Positions 8,563 through 16,857 are shown, numbered from the stretch's first letter. The stretch is DNA of 39,657 nucleotides from Acidobacteriota bacterium (GCA_021828835.1 JAJZCY010000007.1:1-39657); one strand, 5' to 3'. Made by a program: numbers and translations. The notes: generated by a model not told the origin, from the letters alone.

Positions 8563-8586
8563 CAGTGCGGCCGCCCCAAGAAACAA

Positions 8587-8620
8587 CCGCAGATCCTTCC
8601 GCTTCGCGTCAGGATGACAG
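8587..8620 (-). repeat. Dispersed AGATCCTTC...CAGGATGACAG repeat
   Basis: Inverted relative of the element at 7570; the shared 12-mer is CTGTCATCCTGA. Also similar to 14703-14733. Confidence 0.65.
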
Positions 8621-8656
8621 CGCATGGGAGAGGATGGCGGGCATAGGTGGTGGTCT

Positions 8657-8692
8657 CCCAGGTCCGCAAAAAAGCGCGGGACCTGGGCACCC
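8657..8692 (+). repeat. REP-like palindrome, CCCAGGTCC stem
   Basis: CCCAGGTCC pairs with GGACCTGGG around a purine-rich loop; the right edge is GGGCACCCA. Same layout as the other elements but with a different stem. Confidence 0.8.
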
Positions 8693-8719
8693 ATCTTCTG
8701 GGATGGAACCAGCACTTCC

Positions 8720-9796
8720 TCACCGACTGAACATGCAATCCCCGTAGCTGAAGAATCGGTAGCGGGCTTCGACGGCGTGGCGGTAGGCGGCGAGGATGTT
8801 TTCGCGGCCGGCGAAGGCGCTGACCAGCATCATCAGGCTCGATTGCGGCAGGTGGAAGTTGGTGAGCAGGGCGCGCACCAGGCGGAACTCGTAGCCCGGG
8901 GAGATAAAGATCTCCGTGGCGCCTGAGTGGGGTTGCAGGTGGCCGGGCTTGAACTTCTGCGCCACCGACTCCAATGTGCGCACGCTGGTGGTGCCCACGG
9001 CGACGATGCGTCTGTTTTCGTTGGCCGCACGGTTGAGGGTATCGGCGGTGGCGGCGCTGAGCGAATAGCGCTCGCGATGCAGCTTGACCTCGTCCACGCG
9101 CTCGACACGCAGCGGCGCGAAGGTGCCGAGGCCCACGTGGAGCGTTACGGTGGCGATCTCGACGCCGCGCGCTTGGATTGCCTCCAGAACCTGTGGAGTG
9201 AAGTGCAGGCCGGCCGTGGGCGCGGCCACCGAGCCGCGTTCGTGCGCGTAGACGGTCTGGTAGCGCTCGCGGTCGGCGGTCTCATCGGGCCGGTGAATGT
9301 AGCGCGGCAAGGGAATGTGCCCAATGCGGTCGAGAACGGCAAAGAAGTCGTCCACGGGGTGAAACTCGATCAGCCGTTCGCCGTAGAGGCCGCGCTCGAG
9401 CACGTCGGCTTCCAGCAGAATCTCGCCGCTGGGTGCGGGGAAGACCAGCCGCTCGCCGATGGCGACCTTGCGGCCGGGACGGACGAGGGCGCGCCACTGG
9501 TTTTCGCCGGCAGGCTCGGTGAGCATGACTTCGATGCGGCCGGTGGGCTTCTCCTTCTCGCGGCGCAGCGTGCGGCGGGCGAAGAGGCGCGCGGGAATCA
9601 CGCGGCTGTCGTTGAGCACCAGCAGGTCGCCGGGATTGAGCAGGGCGGGGAACTCAGCGAAGGAGCTGTCGCGGAATGCGCCGGTAGCGCGGTCGAGGAC
9701 GAGCATGCGGCTCTGCCCGCGCTGGGCGGGGGGCTGCTGGGCGATCAGCTCTTCGGGGAGATCGAAGTCGAAGTCGGAGACGCGGAGGCCGGTCAT
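8720..9796 (-). CDS. queA: S-adenosylmethionine:tRNA ribosyltransferase-isomerase
   Basis: Transfers and rearranges ribose from SAM onto preQ1 in tRNA to make epoxyqueuosine, the late step of queuosine synthesis. 358 aa, a normal family length. The N-terminus [15 protein letters not shown], then [14 protein letters not shown], the central [23 protein letters not shown] block and the C-terminal [20 protein letters not shown] are all hallmark segments. The ATG at 9796 matches the family start ([14 protein letters not shown]). Downstream of the acyltransferase gene on the same strand, with a two-hairpin repeat in between. Confidence 0.97.
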   Translation of the reverse strand: MTGLRVSDFDFDLPEELIAQQPPAQRGQSRMLVLDRATGAFRDSSFAEFPALLNPGDLLVLNDSRVIPARLFARRTLRREKEKPTGRIEVMLTEPAGENQWRALVRPGRKVAIGERLVFPAPSGEILLEADVLERGLYGERLIEFHPVDDFFAVLDRIGHIPLPRYIHRPDETADRERYQTVYAHERGSVAAPTAGLHFTPQVLEAIQARGVEIATVTLHVGLGTFAPLRVERVDEVKLHRERYSLSAATADTLNRAANENRRIVAVGTTSVRTLESVAQKFKPGHLQPHSGATEIFISPGYEFRLVRALLTNFHLPQSSLMMLVSAFAGRENILAAYRHAVEARYRFFSYGDCMFSR

Positions 9797-9810
9797 GCGC
9801 GGGTCTCCGA

Positions 9811-9883
9811 GATTCCCTCAGGGGCTAAAGCCCAGCCCATTCTTTGCGGCTTTTGCGACACGACTAAAGTCGTGCCCTGACAC
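9811..9883 (+). repeat. Two-hairpin dispersed repeat, copy 1
   Basis: CAGGGGCTAAAGCCC followed about 30 bp later by CACGACTAAAGTCGTGCCCTGACAC; each part folds on itself around TAAAG. A second copy of the same layout is at 20961-21032. Confidence 0.8.
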
Positions 9884-9905
9884 AAGGCCGGAACTCTGGA
9901 GGATT

Positions 9906-10634
9906 TCATTGCGCCGCCTTTCCGAAGTGGGCGCAGGCGCGGAGGCGGGCGCGCTCGATGGCGGTGTTCAGCTCCTGGCGCTTGGGCTCGAACTCCTCGG
10001 GCTGGAGATCGGCGCGAACGTGCGTGTACCGCGCCCAGCTCACCACGATGCGCGTGAACGGCTTGGGGATGAGAAAGCGATCCCAGGAGTGCAGCACCCA
10101 GGCGCGCTCGGGCTCCAGGTGAAATGCGCCGATGGGCGCGCCGGTGAGCTGCGCCAGCTTCACCGGGCCCATCTTGGTCTGGTAGATGGGGCCGCGCGGG
10201 CCATCGGCGGTGAAGATGGCCGGGCCGCCGCTCTCGATGACCTGCTTCAAGCCGAGCAGCCCCTCGCGTGAGCCGCGCGAACTGGAGCCGCGCACTGCCT
10301 GAAATCCGAAGAGGTTGAGGACGCGTGTGACCAGCTCGCCGTCAAAGCTCTGGCTGATGAGGATGGTGGCGCGGGTGCGGCGAAAGTAGACGGTGCAGGG
10401 CAGCACGCACTGATGCCAGAAGCAGAAGATCCTTGCGCCGGCTCCTTCGCCCCAGGGCAGCGGCTCCGCGCCTTCTTCGGCGATGACCTCGAAACGCCAG
10501 GTGCGGCTGACGATACCCAGCAAGGCCCGGACAAGGGGAGGGACGATGAAGAGCGCGAGGCGCTGCGCCAGCGAAAACCGGGGCGTCGCCGAGGTTTCCT
10601 GGCGCGCAGTTTCTGTGACGGGCTCGGCGGTCAT
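9906..10634 (-). CDS. DUF374-type lysophospholipid acyltransferase-like protein
   Basis: Member of the DUF374 branch of the LPLAT fold, probably an inner-membrane-associated acyltransferase acting on lipid or lipid A precursors; the substrate is not known. 242 aa. A hydrophobic stretch (LALFIVPPLVRALLGIV, about 25-41) is followed by FCFWHQCVLP, ISQSFDGELVTRVL, the RGSSSRGS turn and the signature TADGPRGPIYQTKMG, all typical of DUF374. A short GAEPLPWGEGAGA loop replaces the more usual one after the first strand. Upstream of queA on the same strand. ATG at 10634 follows an AT-rich intergenic stretch. Confidence 0.85.
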   Translation of the reverse strand: MTAEPVTETARQETSATPRFSLAQRLALFIVPPLVRALLGIVSRTWRFEVIAEEGAEPLPWGEGAGARIFCFWHQCVLPCTVYFRRTRATILISQSFDGELVTRVLNLFGFQAVRGSSSRGSREGLLGLKQVIESGGPAIFTADGPRGPIYQTKMGPVKLAQLTGAPIGAFHLEPERAWVLHSWDRFLIPKPFTRIVVSWARYTHVRADLQPEEFEPKRQELNTAIERARLRACAHFGKAAQ

Positions 10635-10685
10635 TCAGGGTTGATTGTAGCGGAGGGGTTGGCAGGACGCGGAGGGAGGTGGTCT

Positions 10686-10717
10686 CCCCGGTCTCAGAAG
10701 CGAGACCGGGGGCACGC
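10686..10717 (+). repeat. REP-like palindrome, CCCCGGTCTC stem
   Basis: CCCCGGTCTC and GAGACCGGGG pair perfectly around AGAAGC; the right edge is GGCACG. It lies just past the stop of the ABC permease gene. Confidence 0.85.
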
Positions 10718-10724
10718 CGGCGGT

Positions 10725-11975
10725 TCAGCTATAGCGGAGCCAGCGGAAGATCTCGGGGAGGGTGGCGCGCTTGCCGTACATCAGGATGCCGATGCGATAG
10801 AGCTTGGAGGAGAACCACAGGGTGGCGAAGATGCTGATGACGAGCAGGGCGATGGAGACGCCGAACTGCCACAGCGGCGGAATCTCGGAGGCCATGCGCA
10901 GGAACATGACGATGGGCGCGGTGGGGGGAAAGAGCGAGGCGGCGACGGCCCAGAACGAGTTGGAGTCGTTCATGATGAGCACGATGAGTGCGAAGCTGAG
11001 CCAGGTGGGCGCGGCGGCCAGCGGCATGTACATCTGCAGCTCCTGCTCGGTTTCGCAGGTGGCGGCCAGGCCGGCAAAGAGCGAGCTGTAGAGCAGATAG
11101 CCGAGCACGAAGTAGAGCGGGAAGAGCACGCCCTCGAACCAGGAGAAGTGAACGGAGAACTGCCCGCTGAGGATGACGCTGGCGAAGGGCGTGGCCATGA
11201 TGGCTCCGGCGGCAACCAGCCAGATGGCTATCTGGGTGAGTCCTACGGCGCCCACGCCGATGAGCTTGCCGGCCAGCATGTCGCTGGGCTTGACGGTGGC
11301 CAGCATCACCTCGAAGATGCGCGAGGTCTTTTCCTGGATCACGGAGCGGGCCACGTTCATGCCATAGATCATGGTGGTGAGCGAGAGCAGGAAGGCCATG
11401 ACGTAGCCCTTCCAGAAGGAGGCCTGGGCATCGCTCCTCACGACGCGGCCGGCGGAGTTCACCTGGTAGGTGACGATGGGAACGCCCTTGGCCAGCGCGT
11501 CAGCCTGGGCTTTGGTGACGCCGCCGCGGGCGAGCTGTTCGTCGATGAGGCCGTTGTCCAGCGCATCGTGCAGGCGTGAGCCGGTCATGAAATCGCCTGC
11601 CGATTTGGAGATGTAGGTGGCCTCCGGCAGCGAACCGCGGGGCGCCTCGATCCACAGCATGCCATCGATGGCGCGGGTCTGAATCTGCTGAATGATCTGC
11701 GCGCGCATGTCGGGCGAAGCCGGCGCGATGACCTGGACGTCCATGCCGCTGTCGCCCTTTTCGTGCGCGAGCTGGTCGCGCACGTCATTGGCCAGAGCGG
11801 GATTCGTGGAGGCGACCACGATGTGCTTGTGTGCGCCGATGCCCAGGCTGGAACCGTAGCCGATGGCAACGATGACGGCGAAGAGGATGGGCAGGCCGAC
11901 GGTGGAGAGGCGGAAGGCGCGGCCGCGGATCTGCTCCAGGTATTCGCGTTTGGCGACGAGCAGAATGTTACGCAT
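10725..11975 (-). CDS. ABC-2 type permease (NatB-like)
   Basis: Membrane subunit of an ABC exporter, 416 aa. It starts with the common amphipathic lead MRNILLVAKREYLEQIRGRA, has one TM segment, a large extracytoplasmic domain (about residues 45-200) and a C-terminal bundle of about five TM segments, with the ARSVIQEKTSRIFEVML helix typical of NatB/DUF3526-like ABC-2 permeases. The ATG at 11975 is preceded by GGAGG at 8 nt and overlaps the 3' end of the ATPase gene by 8 bp. The track start at 12026 is too long. Na+ export is known for NatB, but the substrate here is inferred only by family. Confidence 0.88.
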   Translation of the reverse strand: MRNILLVAKREYLEQIRGRAFRLSTVGLPILFAVIVAIGYGSSLGIGAHKHIVVASTNPALANDVRDQLAHEKGDSGMDVQVIAPASPDMRAQIIQQIQTRAIDGMLWIEAPRGSLPEATYISKSAGDFMTGSRLHDALDNGLIDEQLARGGVTKAQADALAKGVPIVTYQVNSAGRVVRSDAQASFWKGYVMAFLLSLTTMIYGMNVARSVIQEKTSRIFEVMLATVKPSDMLAGKLIGVGAVGLTQIAIWLVAAGAIMATPFASVILSGQFSVHFSWFEGVLFPLYFVLGYLLYSSLFAGLAATCETEQELQMYMPLAAAPTWLSFALIVLIMNDSNSFWAVAASLFPPTAPIVMFLRMASEIPPLWQFGVSIALLVISIFATLWFSSKLYRIGILMYGKRATLPEIFRWLRYS

Positions 11976-12870
11976 CGACTTTGCCTCCCACGGTGCGGAT
12001 GAAGATCTCTTCGAGCGAGGGCTCAACCAGCTCGAAGCGGTAGATGGTGGCGACGGCGGCGGCCTCGTGCAGCAGCTTTTGTGCGTTGGCGTGCGGCTTG
12101 AGACGGATCTCGGCGTGGCCGGAGTAGTTGCGGGCTTCGGCGATCTGGCTGCTGTTCAGGAAGGACGGATCGCCCTCAAACTCGACGATGACATGATTGC
12201 GTTCGTAGCGGCTCTTGATCTCGCGCACCCGGCCGCTGAGCACCGCCTGGCCGTTGTTGATCAGGCAGATGGAGTCGCAGAGCTTCTCCACCTGGTCCAT
12301 GCGGTGGGTGGAGAAGAGGATGGCCCGGCCCTGGTCCTTGAGCTCGAGCAGGGTTCGCTCCAGCAGGGAAGCGTTGACGGGGTCGAGGCCACTGAAGGGC
12401 TCGTCCATGACGATGAGGCCGGGGTCGTGCAGAATGGTGCCGATGAACTGGATCTTCTGCTGCATGCCCTTGGAGAGCTCTTCGGTCTTCTTCTCGAGCG
12501 CTTGGTCGATTTCCAGGCGCTTTGCCCAGTCGATGGCGCGCCGGCGGGCGTCATGCGCGGAGACGCCGTGCAACTGGCCGAAGAAGACGAGCTGGTCCAG
12601 GACCTTCATCTTCTTATAGAGGCCGCGCTCTTCGGGCAGATAACCGACGCGATCGAGACTAGCGCGCTCGAAGGGCTTGCCGAAGAGGCTGACGCGGCCG
12701 GAGTCGGGCATGGTGATGCCCATCATCATGCGGATGGAGCTGGTTTTTCCGGCGCCGTTGGGGCCGAGCAGGCCGAACATCTGGCCGGCATCGATGGAGA
12801 GACTCAACTGCTGGACGGCAACCTTCTTTTCGTAGGCCTTGCGAACGTCCACAAGTTCGACAACTGGCAT
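11968..12870 (-). CDS. ABC exporter ATP-binding protein (NatA-like)
   Basis: ATPase partner of the permease downstream. 300 aa. Walker A GPNGAGKTS, Q-loop region GYLPEERGLYKKM, signature LSKGMQQKIQF, Walker B LIVMDEPFSGLDP, then the H-loop in ILFSTHRMDQVEKLC. A C-terminal domain of about 80 residues with beta character follows the nucleotide-binding domain, as in the DUF4162 tail of NatA-type ATPases. The ATG at 12870 (MPVVELVDVRKAYEKK) has GGAG at 6 nt; the track start at 12966 is upstream of it. ATPase first and permease second, with an 8-bp overlap. Confidence 0.93.
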   Translation of the reverse strand: MPVVELVDVRKAYEKKVAVQQLSLSIDAGQMFGLLGPNGAGKTSSIRMMMGITMPDSGRVSLFGKPFERASLDRVGYLPEERGLYKKMKVLDQLVFFGQLHGVSAHDARRRAIDWAKRLEIDQALEKKTEELSKGMQQKIQFIGTILHDPGLIVMDEPFSGLDPVNASLLERTLLELKDQGRAILFSTHRMDQVEKLCDSICLINNGQAVLSGRVREIKSRYERNHVIVEFEGDPSFLNSSQIAEARNYSGHAEIRLKPHANAQKLLHEAAAVATIYRFELVEPSLEEIFIRTVGGKVDA

Positions 12871-12973
12871 GAAGGCTCCGTGGCAGGATTTTCCAGCGGG
12901 TCGGGAATAGGGACCTGTCTGCCCTGAGTTTAACAAGCCGGGCGCGGGTGGGTGGCGGAAGCACAAACAGCAA

Positions 12974-13002
12974 GGCCGGCTGAATCGGAGACTCAGCCGG
13001 CC
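12974..13002 (-). terminator. Hairpin downstream of the bacilliredoxin gene
   Basis: GGCCGGCTGA and TCAGCCGGCC form a perfect 10-bp stem with a 9-nt loop, about 20 bp beyond the stop of the gene that ends at 13025. There is no clear T run on the minus strand, so termination is probable rather than certain. Confidence 0.55.
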
Positions 13003-13024
13003 GGAAGGACTGGAGGGGCGGCGC

Positions 13025-13456
13025 TTATGCGGTTGGAGCCTTGGCGCAAAACTCGTCGAAGGCGCGGATCAGCTCGCCGGCGATCTGTTGGGCGGTGGAC
13101 TGCTCGATGATGAAGCGCTGCATCAGGTAGACCAGCTTGCCGTCGCGCAGGATGGCCACGGCGGGGGAGCTGGGCGGATTGCCCTCGAAGTAGCTGCGCG
13201 CGCGCTCGGTGGCCTCGCGATCCTGGCCGGCGAAGACCGTGATCTTGCGGTCCGGCTGGTGGGCGGAGTTGGCCAGCGCCAGGCGGACGCCGGGGCGGGC
13301 TTTGCCGGCGGCGCAGCCGCAGATGGAGTTGACCATCACGAGGGTCGTTCCGGGTTTGCCCAGAGCGGCGTCCACCTCTTCGGCGGTGCGGGTTTCCTCA
13401 AAGCCAGCGCGCACCAGCTCTTCGCGCATGGGAATGACCATCAGTTCTGGGTACAT
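13025..13456 (-). CDS. BrxA/BrxB-family bacilliredoxin
   Basis: Small thiol-disulfide protein of the DUF1094 (YphP/YqiW) family that removes low-molecular-weight thiols from oxidised proteins in Bacillus; the thiol used here is unknown. 143 aa. The CGC active site is in NSICGCAAGKARPG (C46 and C48). MYPELMVIPMREELVRAGFEE is the family N-terminus, and the ATG at 13456 has GAGG at a good distance; the track ORF from 13501 is too long. The FEGNPPSSPAVAIL block, with the cis-proline loop, and a final helix complete the fold. Stands alone. Confidence 0.92.
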   Translation of the reverse strand: MYPELMVIPMREELVRAGFEETRTAEEVDAALGKPGTTLVMVNSICGCAAGKARPGVRLALANSAHQPDRKITVFAGQDREATERARSYFEGNPPSSPAVAILRDGKLVYLMQRFIIEQSTAQQIAGELIRAFDEFCAKAPTA

Positions 13457-13620
13457 CGGGACCTCGTGGGGAAACAAAGGATTGCGGCCACGCGGCCGCA
13501 TAGGTCCATTTTAGCGGCTGGGGAGGATGGAAGCCAGCCGCGGAGGCGGTTGCCAATCGCACAGAGCGGGACGTGAGGGTTGGACTGTCGCTCCGGCGTT
13601 GAATCCGTTAGTCTTGCTCT

Positions 13621-14667
13621 TTGGAAGTCCGCGAGAACATTTCGCTTGCGCCGTTCACGACCTTCGGGATCGGGGGGCCGGCGCGCTGGTTTGCCGAGGC
13701 GAGGACTGAGGAGGACGTCGCCGAGGTGGCGGCGTGGGCCCGCCCGCGCGGTGTGCCGCTCTTCGTGCTGGGCGGCGGCAGCAATCTGCTGGTTGCCGAC
13801 CGCGGCTTTGATGGCCTGGTGCTGCACGTGGGGCTGCGCGGCATCGAAGCGAACGATGCAGGAGTCTTGCGCGCCGCGGCGGGCGAGCCGTGGGAGTTCT
13901 GCGTGCAGAAGAGCCTGGAGCTGGGATGGGCGGCCATCGAGTGCCTGTCGGGCATCCCGGGAACGGTGGGCGGAACGCCGGTGCAGAACGTGGGCGCTTA
14001 CGGGCAGGAGGTGGCGCCGGTCATCGAGCGGGTGCGCGCCTTCGACCTTGCCGAGGCTGCGTGGGTGGAGCTGAGCGCGGAGGAGTGCGGCTTTGCTTAT
14101 CGGCGCAGCCGCTTCAATACACGCGATCGCGGGCGGTTTGTGGTGACGCGCGTGGATTATCGGCTGACGCCGGGCGGCGCGCCGACGCTGCGCTACGCGG
14201 AGTTGCAGAAGGCGGTGGAGACAGCGCAGGCGGGCGGCGCGGAGCCGACGCTGGCGGAGGCAGCGGCGATTGTGCGCGAGATTCGGCGCGGCAAGGGAAT
14301 GCTGATTGTTCAGGACGATCCCGACTGCCGCAGCGCGGGGAGCTTTTTCAAGAATCCGGTCGTCAGCGAAGACCTCTTTCAGGAGATTGCCGCGCGCAGT
14401 TCGCCGCCGAAGTTTGCGGCCGAGCCGGGGCCGAACGGCGAGCCGCGGGTGAAGGTTCCGGCGGCGTGGCTGATCGAGCAGGCGGGATTTGCGAAGGGGT
14501 TTGCACTGGGCAACGCCGGCATCTCCACGCGGCACACGCTGGCGCTGGTGAATCGCGGCGGGGCGCGGGCGGAGGAGATTCTGGCGCTGGCTGGAAAGAT
14601 CGCGATTGCCGTCGAGGAGCGCTTCGGGGTTCGGCTGGAGATGGAGCCGGTGACGCTGGGGTTCTGA
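13621..14667 (+). CDS. murB: UDP-N-acetylenolpyruvoylglucosamine reductase
   Basis: FAD enzyme that reduces UDP-GlcNAc-enolpyruvate to UDP-MurNAc in peptidoglycan synthesis. 348 aa, type I (E. coli-like) architecture. FAD-domain motifs are TTFGIGGPARWF, VLGGGSNLLVAD and SGIPGTVGGTPVQNVGAYG; the catalytic Arg lies in FAYRRSRFN, the proton-donor Ser in AGSFFKNPVV, and the C-terminal Glu in RLEMEPVTLG. The start is TTG: an in-frame TAG lies just upstream and no ATG or GTG fits before the first conserved strand. It stands alone, away from other cell-wall genes, and the ribosome site is weak. Confidence 0.95.
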   Translation: MEVRENISLAPFTTFGIGGPARWFAEARTEEDVAEVAAWARPRGVPLFVLGGGSNLLVADRGFDGLVLHVGLRGIEANDAGVLRAAAGEPWEFCVQKSLELGWAAIECLSGIPGTVGGTPVQNVGAYGQEVAPVIERVRAFDLAEAAWVELSAEECGFAYRRSRFNTRDRGRFVVTRVDYRLTPGGAPTLRYAELQKAVETAQAGGAEPTLAEAAAIVREIRRGKGMLIVQDDPDCRSAGSFFKNPVVSEDLFQEIAARSSPPKFAAEPGPNGEPRVKVPAAWLIEQAGFAKGFALGNAGISTRHTLALVNRGGARAEEILALAGKIAIAVEERFGVRLEMEPVTLGF

Positions 14668-14702
14668 GGGCGTATTCACACGGTGCGATGAGAGAGAAGC
14701 AG

Positions 14703-14733
14703 CCGCAGATCCTTCGCTCTGCTCAGGATGACA
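14703..14733 (+). repeat. Dispersed AGATCCTTCGC...CAGGATGACA repeat
   Basis: CCGCAGATCCTTCGC, then CTCAGGATGACA; closely similar to 8587-8620. Lies between convergent murB and modC. Confidence 0.65.
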
Positions 14734-14741
14734 ACTCCAAA

Positions 14742-15464
14742 TCATTCACTACTCTCCAGGCGCGCCAGCATGCGGCTGCGCTCGGCGGCGAGGACATCCT
14801 TTGCCGGGCCGAGCGCGATCTGGCGGCCTTCCTGCAACAACAGCACCTCGGACTCGGTGGCCAGCGCATCCGTGACGTCGTGGGTTGCCAGCACGGCTTG
14901 CACGCGGTGGGCGCGCAGCCATTGTTGCAGCCGCGCCAGCATTGCGTCGCTGGCGACGCCGTCGAGGGCGGAGAAGGGCTCATCGAGCAGCAGCAACTCG
15001 GGGGTGCGCGCCAGCGCCCGGGCGAGCGCGATGCGTTGCGCCTGTCCGCCGGATAAATGCTGGGGGCGGCGATCGGCGAGATCTTCCGCGTCGACAAGGG
15101 CCAACATTTGGCGGACGCGCTCGGCGCGTGCGGCGCGGTCGAGATGGCGCAGGCCGAAGGCGACGTTCTCGGTCACGCTGAGGTGAGGGAAGAGCGCGGG
15201 ATGCTGGGTGACGAAGGCGCTGGCACGCTGGCCGGGCACGATCCATAGTTTTTGCCCCGTGTCGGTCAGCAGGCGATCGCGGAACTGGACGCGGGCCTGC
15301 ACCTGCTCGCCGGGTCGGCTGCGGTCGAGGCCGGCGAGGATGCGCAGCAGCGTGCTTTTGCCGGCGCCGGAGGGACCGAAGATCACTGTCCACGGGGACG
15401 CCAGGCGGCACTCCACCTTCAGGTGGAAGCTGCCGCGGCGGGCATCGATGGCAAGCTCAAGCAC
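14742..15464 (-). CDS. modC: Molybdate ABC transporter ATPase, short form
   Basis: Drives molybdate (or tungstate) import with ModB and ModA. 240 aa: Walker A GPSGAGKST, Q-loop in VTQHPALFPHLSV, signature LSGGQAQRIA, Walker B LLLLDEPFSALDG, then the switch histidine in LATHDVTDAL. It stops right after the nucleotide-binding domain, so the C-terminal TOBE/MOP domain of about 100 residues found in E. coli ModC (about 350 aa) is absent. The start overlaps modB by 8 bp. Assignment to molybdate rests on the pairing with modB and on modA 4 kb away; the ATPase alone could serve another oxyanion or spermidine-type system. Confidence 0.85.
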   Translation of the reverse strand: MLELAIDARRGSFHLKVECRLASPWTVIFGPSGAGKSTLLRILAGLDRSRPGEQVQARVQFRDRLLTDTGQKLWIVPGQRASAFVTQHPALFPHLSVTENVAFGLRHLDRAARAERVRQMLALVDAEDLADRRPQHLSGGQAQRIALARALARTPELLLLDEPFSALDGVASDAMLARLQQWLRAHRVQAVLATHDVTDALATESEVLLLQEGRQIALGPAKDVLAAERSRMLARLESSE

Positions 15465-16125
15465 GGCCGGCTCCGCGGGTTTGGGAGCGCGAGTAGAGGA
15501 AGGCGAGTGCCACCACGCTCATGCCCATCAGCACGAGAGCGGTGCGGTCGGCGGCGGCGTAGTCGAAGTTCTCCACCTGGTTGTAGAGCACGATGGAGAG
15601 GGTGCGGGTGGCGCCGGGAATGTCGCCGCCCAGCATGAGGACGACGCCGAATTCGCCCATGGTGTGCAGAAAGCTGAGTACCGCGGCGGTGATGAGCGAG
15701 CGTCTGGCTAGCGGCACGAGCAGATGCAGCACGACACGCAGATGGCCGGCGCCGAGCAGGCGGGCTGCGTCCACGAGGGACGAGTCCACCGAGGCGAAGC
15801 CGGCGACCAGCGGCTGCACGGCGAAGGGCAGACTGTAAATCACCGAGCCGACGACCAGGCCGCTGAAGGAGAAGGCCAGCGGATGGCCGAAGACGGCAAC
15901 GATGGCGCGGCCGAAGACAGTGCGCGGACCGAGCAGCACAAGCAGAAAAAATCCAAGCACCGTAGGCGGCAGGACCAGGGGCAGGGTAGCGACGGCCTCG
16001 ACGGCGGAGCGCCAGCGCGCCCGGCCCAGCACCACCCAGGCGGCCAGCGGCACCGAGAGGGCGAGCAGAATCGCCGTGGTCAGCGCCGAGAGCCGAAGCG
16101 AGAGAAGGAACGCCTGCCAGTCCAT
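15457..16125 (-). CDS. modB: Molybdate ABC transporter permease
   Basis: Inner-membrane channel subunit. 222 aa with about five or six TM segments; the MDWQAFLLSLRLSALTT start, the LPLVLPPTVLGFFLL segment and the coupling-helix EAA loop (VDAARLLGAGHLRVVLHLLVPLA) are classic ModB. FLHTMGEFGVVLMLGG is also conserved in this family. The ATG at 16125 is chosen over the track start at 16251, because the extra 42 residues are Arg/Pro/Gly-rich and come from the leader. Overlaps modC by 8 bp. Its 1.1-kb leader is repeat-rich and carries a G-run tract. Confidence 0.92.
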   Translation of the reverse strand: MDWQAFLLSLRLSALTTAILLALSVPLAAWVVLGRARWRSAVEAVATLPLVLPPTVLGFFLLVLLGPRTVFGRAIVAVFGHPLAFSFSGLVVGSVIYSLPFAVQPLVAGFASVDSSLVDAARLLGAGHLRVVLHLLVPLARRSLITAAVLSFLHTMGEFGVVLMLGGDIPGATRTLSIVLYNQVENFDYAAADRTALVLMGMSVVALAFLYSRSQTRGAGRA

Positions 16126-16234
16126 GAGGTCGCTTTCAGGGTATCGCGGCGGGGCGTGCTCGGGTGTTGTACGCAGGCGTCGGCGGGGTCCCCGCGAGCC
16201 TGGTTCACGATGTCTGCGATGTGCCCGGTCTGTA

Positions 16235-16268
16235 CCCCCCTCCCCCCCCACCCCCTCCCCCCGGGGGG
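16235..16268 (-). promoter_or_regulatory. Possible G-quadruplex tract in modBC leader
   Basis: The plus strand reads C6-T-C8-A-C5-T-C6 followed by G6. On the minus strand, the sense strand of modBC, this is four runs of five to eight G with one-base loops, a textbook parallel quadruplex motif, about 110 nt before the modB ATG. The adjacent C6/G6 palindrome could compete with it. Confidence 0.6.
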
Positions 16269-16330
16269 CTGCCCCACGTCCCGAGGTCTCTTGTTTTCAT
16301 CAGGATAGGCGGTCGATTTCCGGGCTAAAT

Positions 16331-16376
16331 TCTTTGTTTTGAGATGGTTCAGATCTACCGATCTTGAAAACAAAGA
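16331..16376. repeat. AT-rich hairpin TCTTTGTTTT/AAAACAAAGA
   Basis: Ten-base arms pair perfectly around a 26-nt loop that has its own short pairing (AGATGG, CCGATCT). It is strikingly AT-rich for this genome. I believe similar sequence recurs in Acidobacteriaceae intergenic DNA, but this is recall and is unverified. Confidence 0.55.
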
Positions 16377-16634
16377 GGTTAGCGTATGCTGCGGGGCAGC
16401 TTCTGGGTGCTCCTGTTCTGAGTATGCACAGAACGGGGAAATTGCTTGCAAATCCGGGGGCGGTAGCTCACAGCGGGCGGACTCGTGTTCGGGAATGGAG
16501 GTGGGATGGACGTTTGTAGGGACTGGTCTGATCGGCCCGAAGTGTTTGGGAGCGCGGTCTCCCGGTTGGACGGATGCCAGATACAGAGGCATTCTCAACG
16601 GGATGAGCTCTCGCATGGGGATACCCGACCCCGC

Positions 16635-16738
16635 TCATCGCGATCAAGCCGCGATGAACAGGGCACAGCCCCAATACTGCGATGAGTGGGCCACCTGCCT
16701 CATCGCGATGAAACTGCGATGACACGGGGCACAGCCCT
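16635..16738 (+). repeat. Two REP-like palindromes with TCATCG stems
   Basis: TCATCGCG/CGCGATGA at 16635-16657 and TCATCG/CGATGA at 16700-16722; each is followed by a GGGCACAGCCC edge, and the second is preceded by GTGGGCCACCTGCC. Same layout as the CCAAGCCGC and GGTCTC elements. Confidence 0.75.
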
Positions 16739-16857
16739 GAGTGGATGGGTGCCGGCTTTCGGACCGATGAGTGGGCCACCTGCCGCGGTCATCGGCGGTT
16801 TTATCGTGGATGGGTGGGAGAGCACGATTTTTTTTAAGCCTGGCTGGGATTAGCGGT

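Larger units (their letters stand above)
8400..8719. other. Noncoding repeat-bearing gap
   Basis: 320 bp without a credible gene. It holds two REP-like palindromes (8521-8562, 8657-8692) and an ATCCTTC...CAGGATGACA repeat (8587-8620). The antisense ORFs 8208-8738 and 8212-8715 are explained by these repeats and by the orphan gene. Confidence 0.7.

Noticed and set aside
13441-14745. 434-aa minus-strand ORF
   Set aside because: Antisense to murB, with no recognisable domain.
16339-16722. Small protein gene in the repeat island
   Set aside because: Low-complexity reading through repeats; no ribosome site; Cys/Gly-rich with no pattern.
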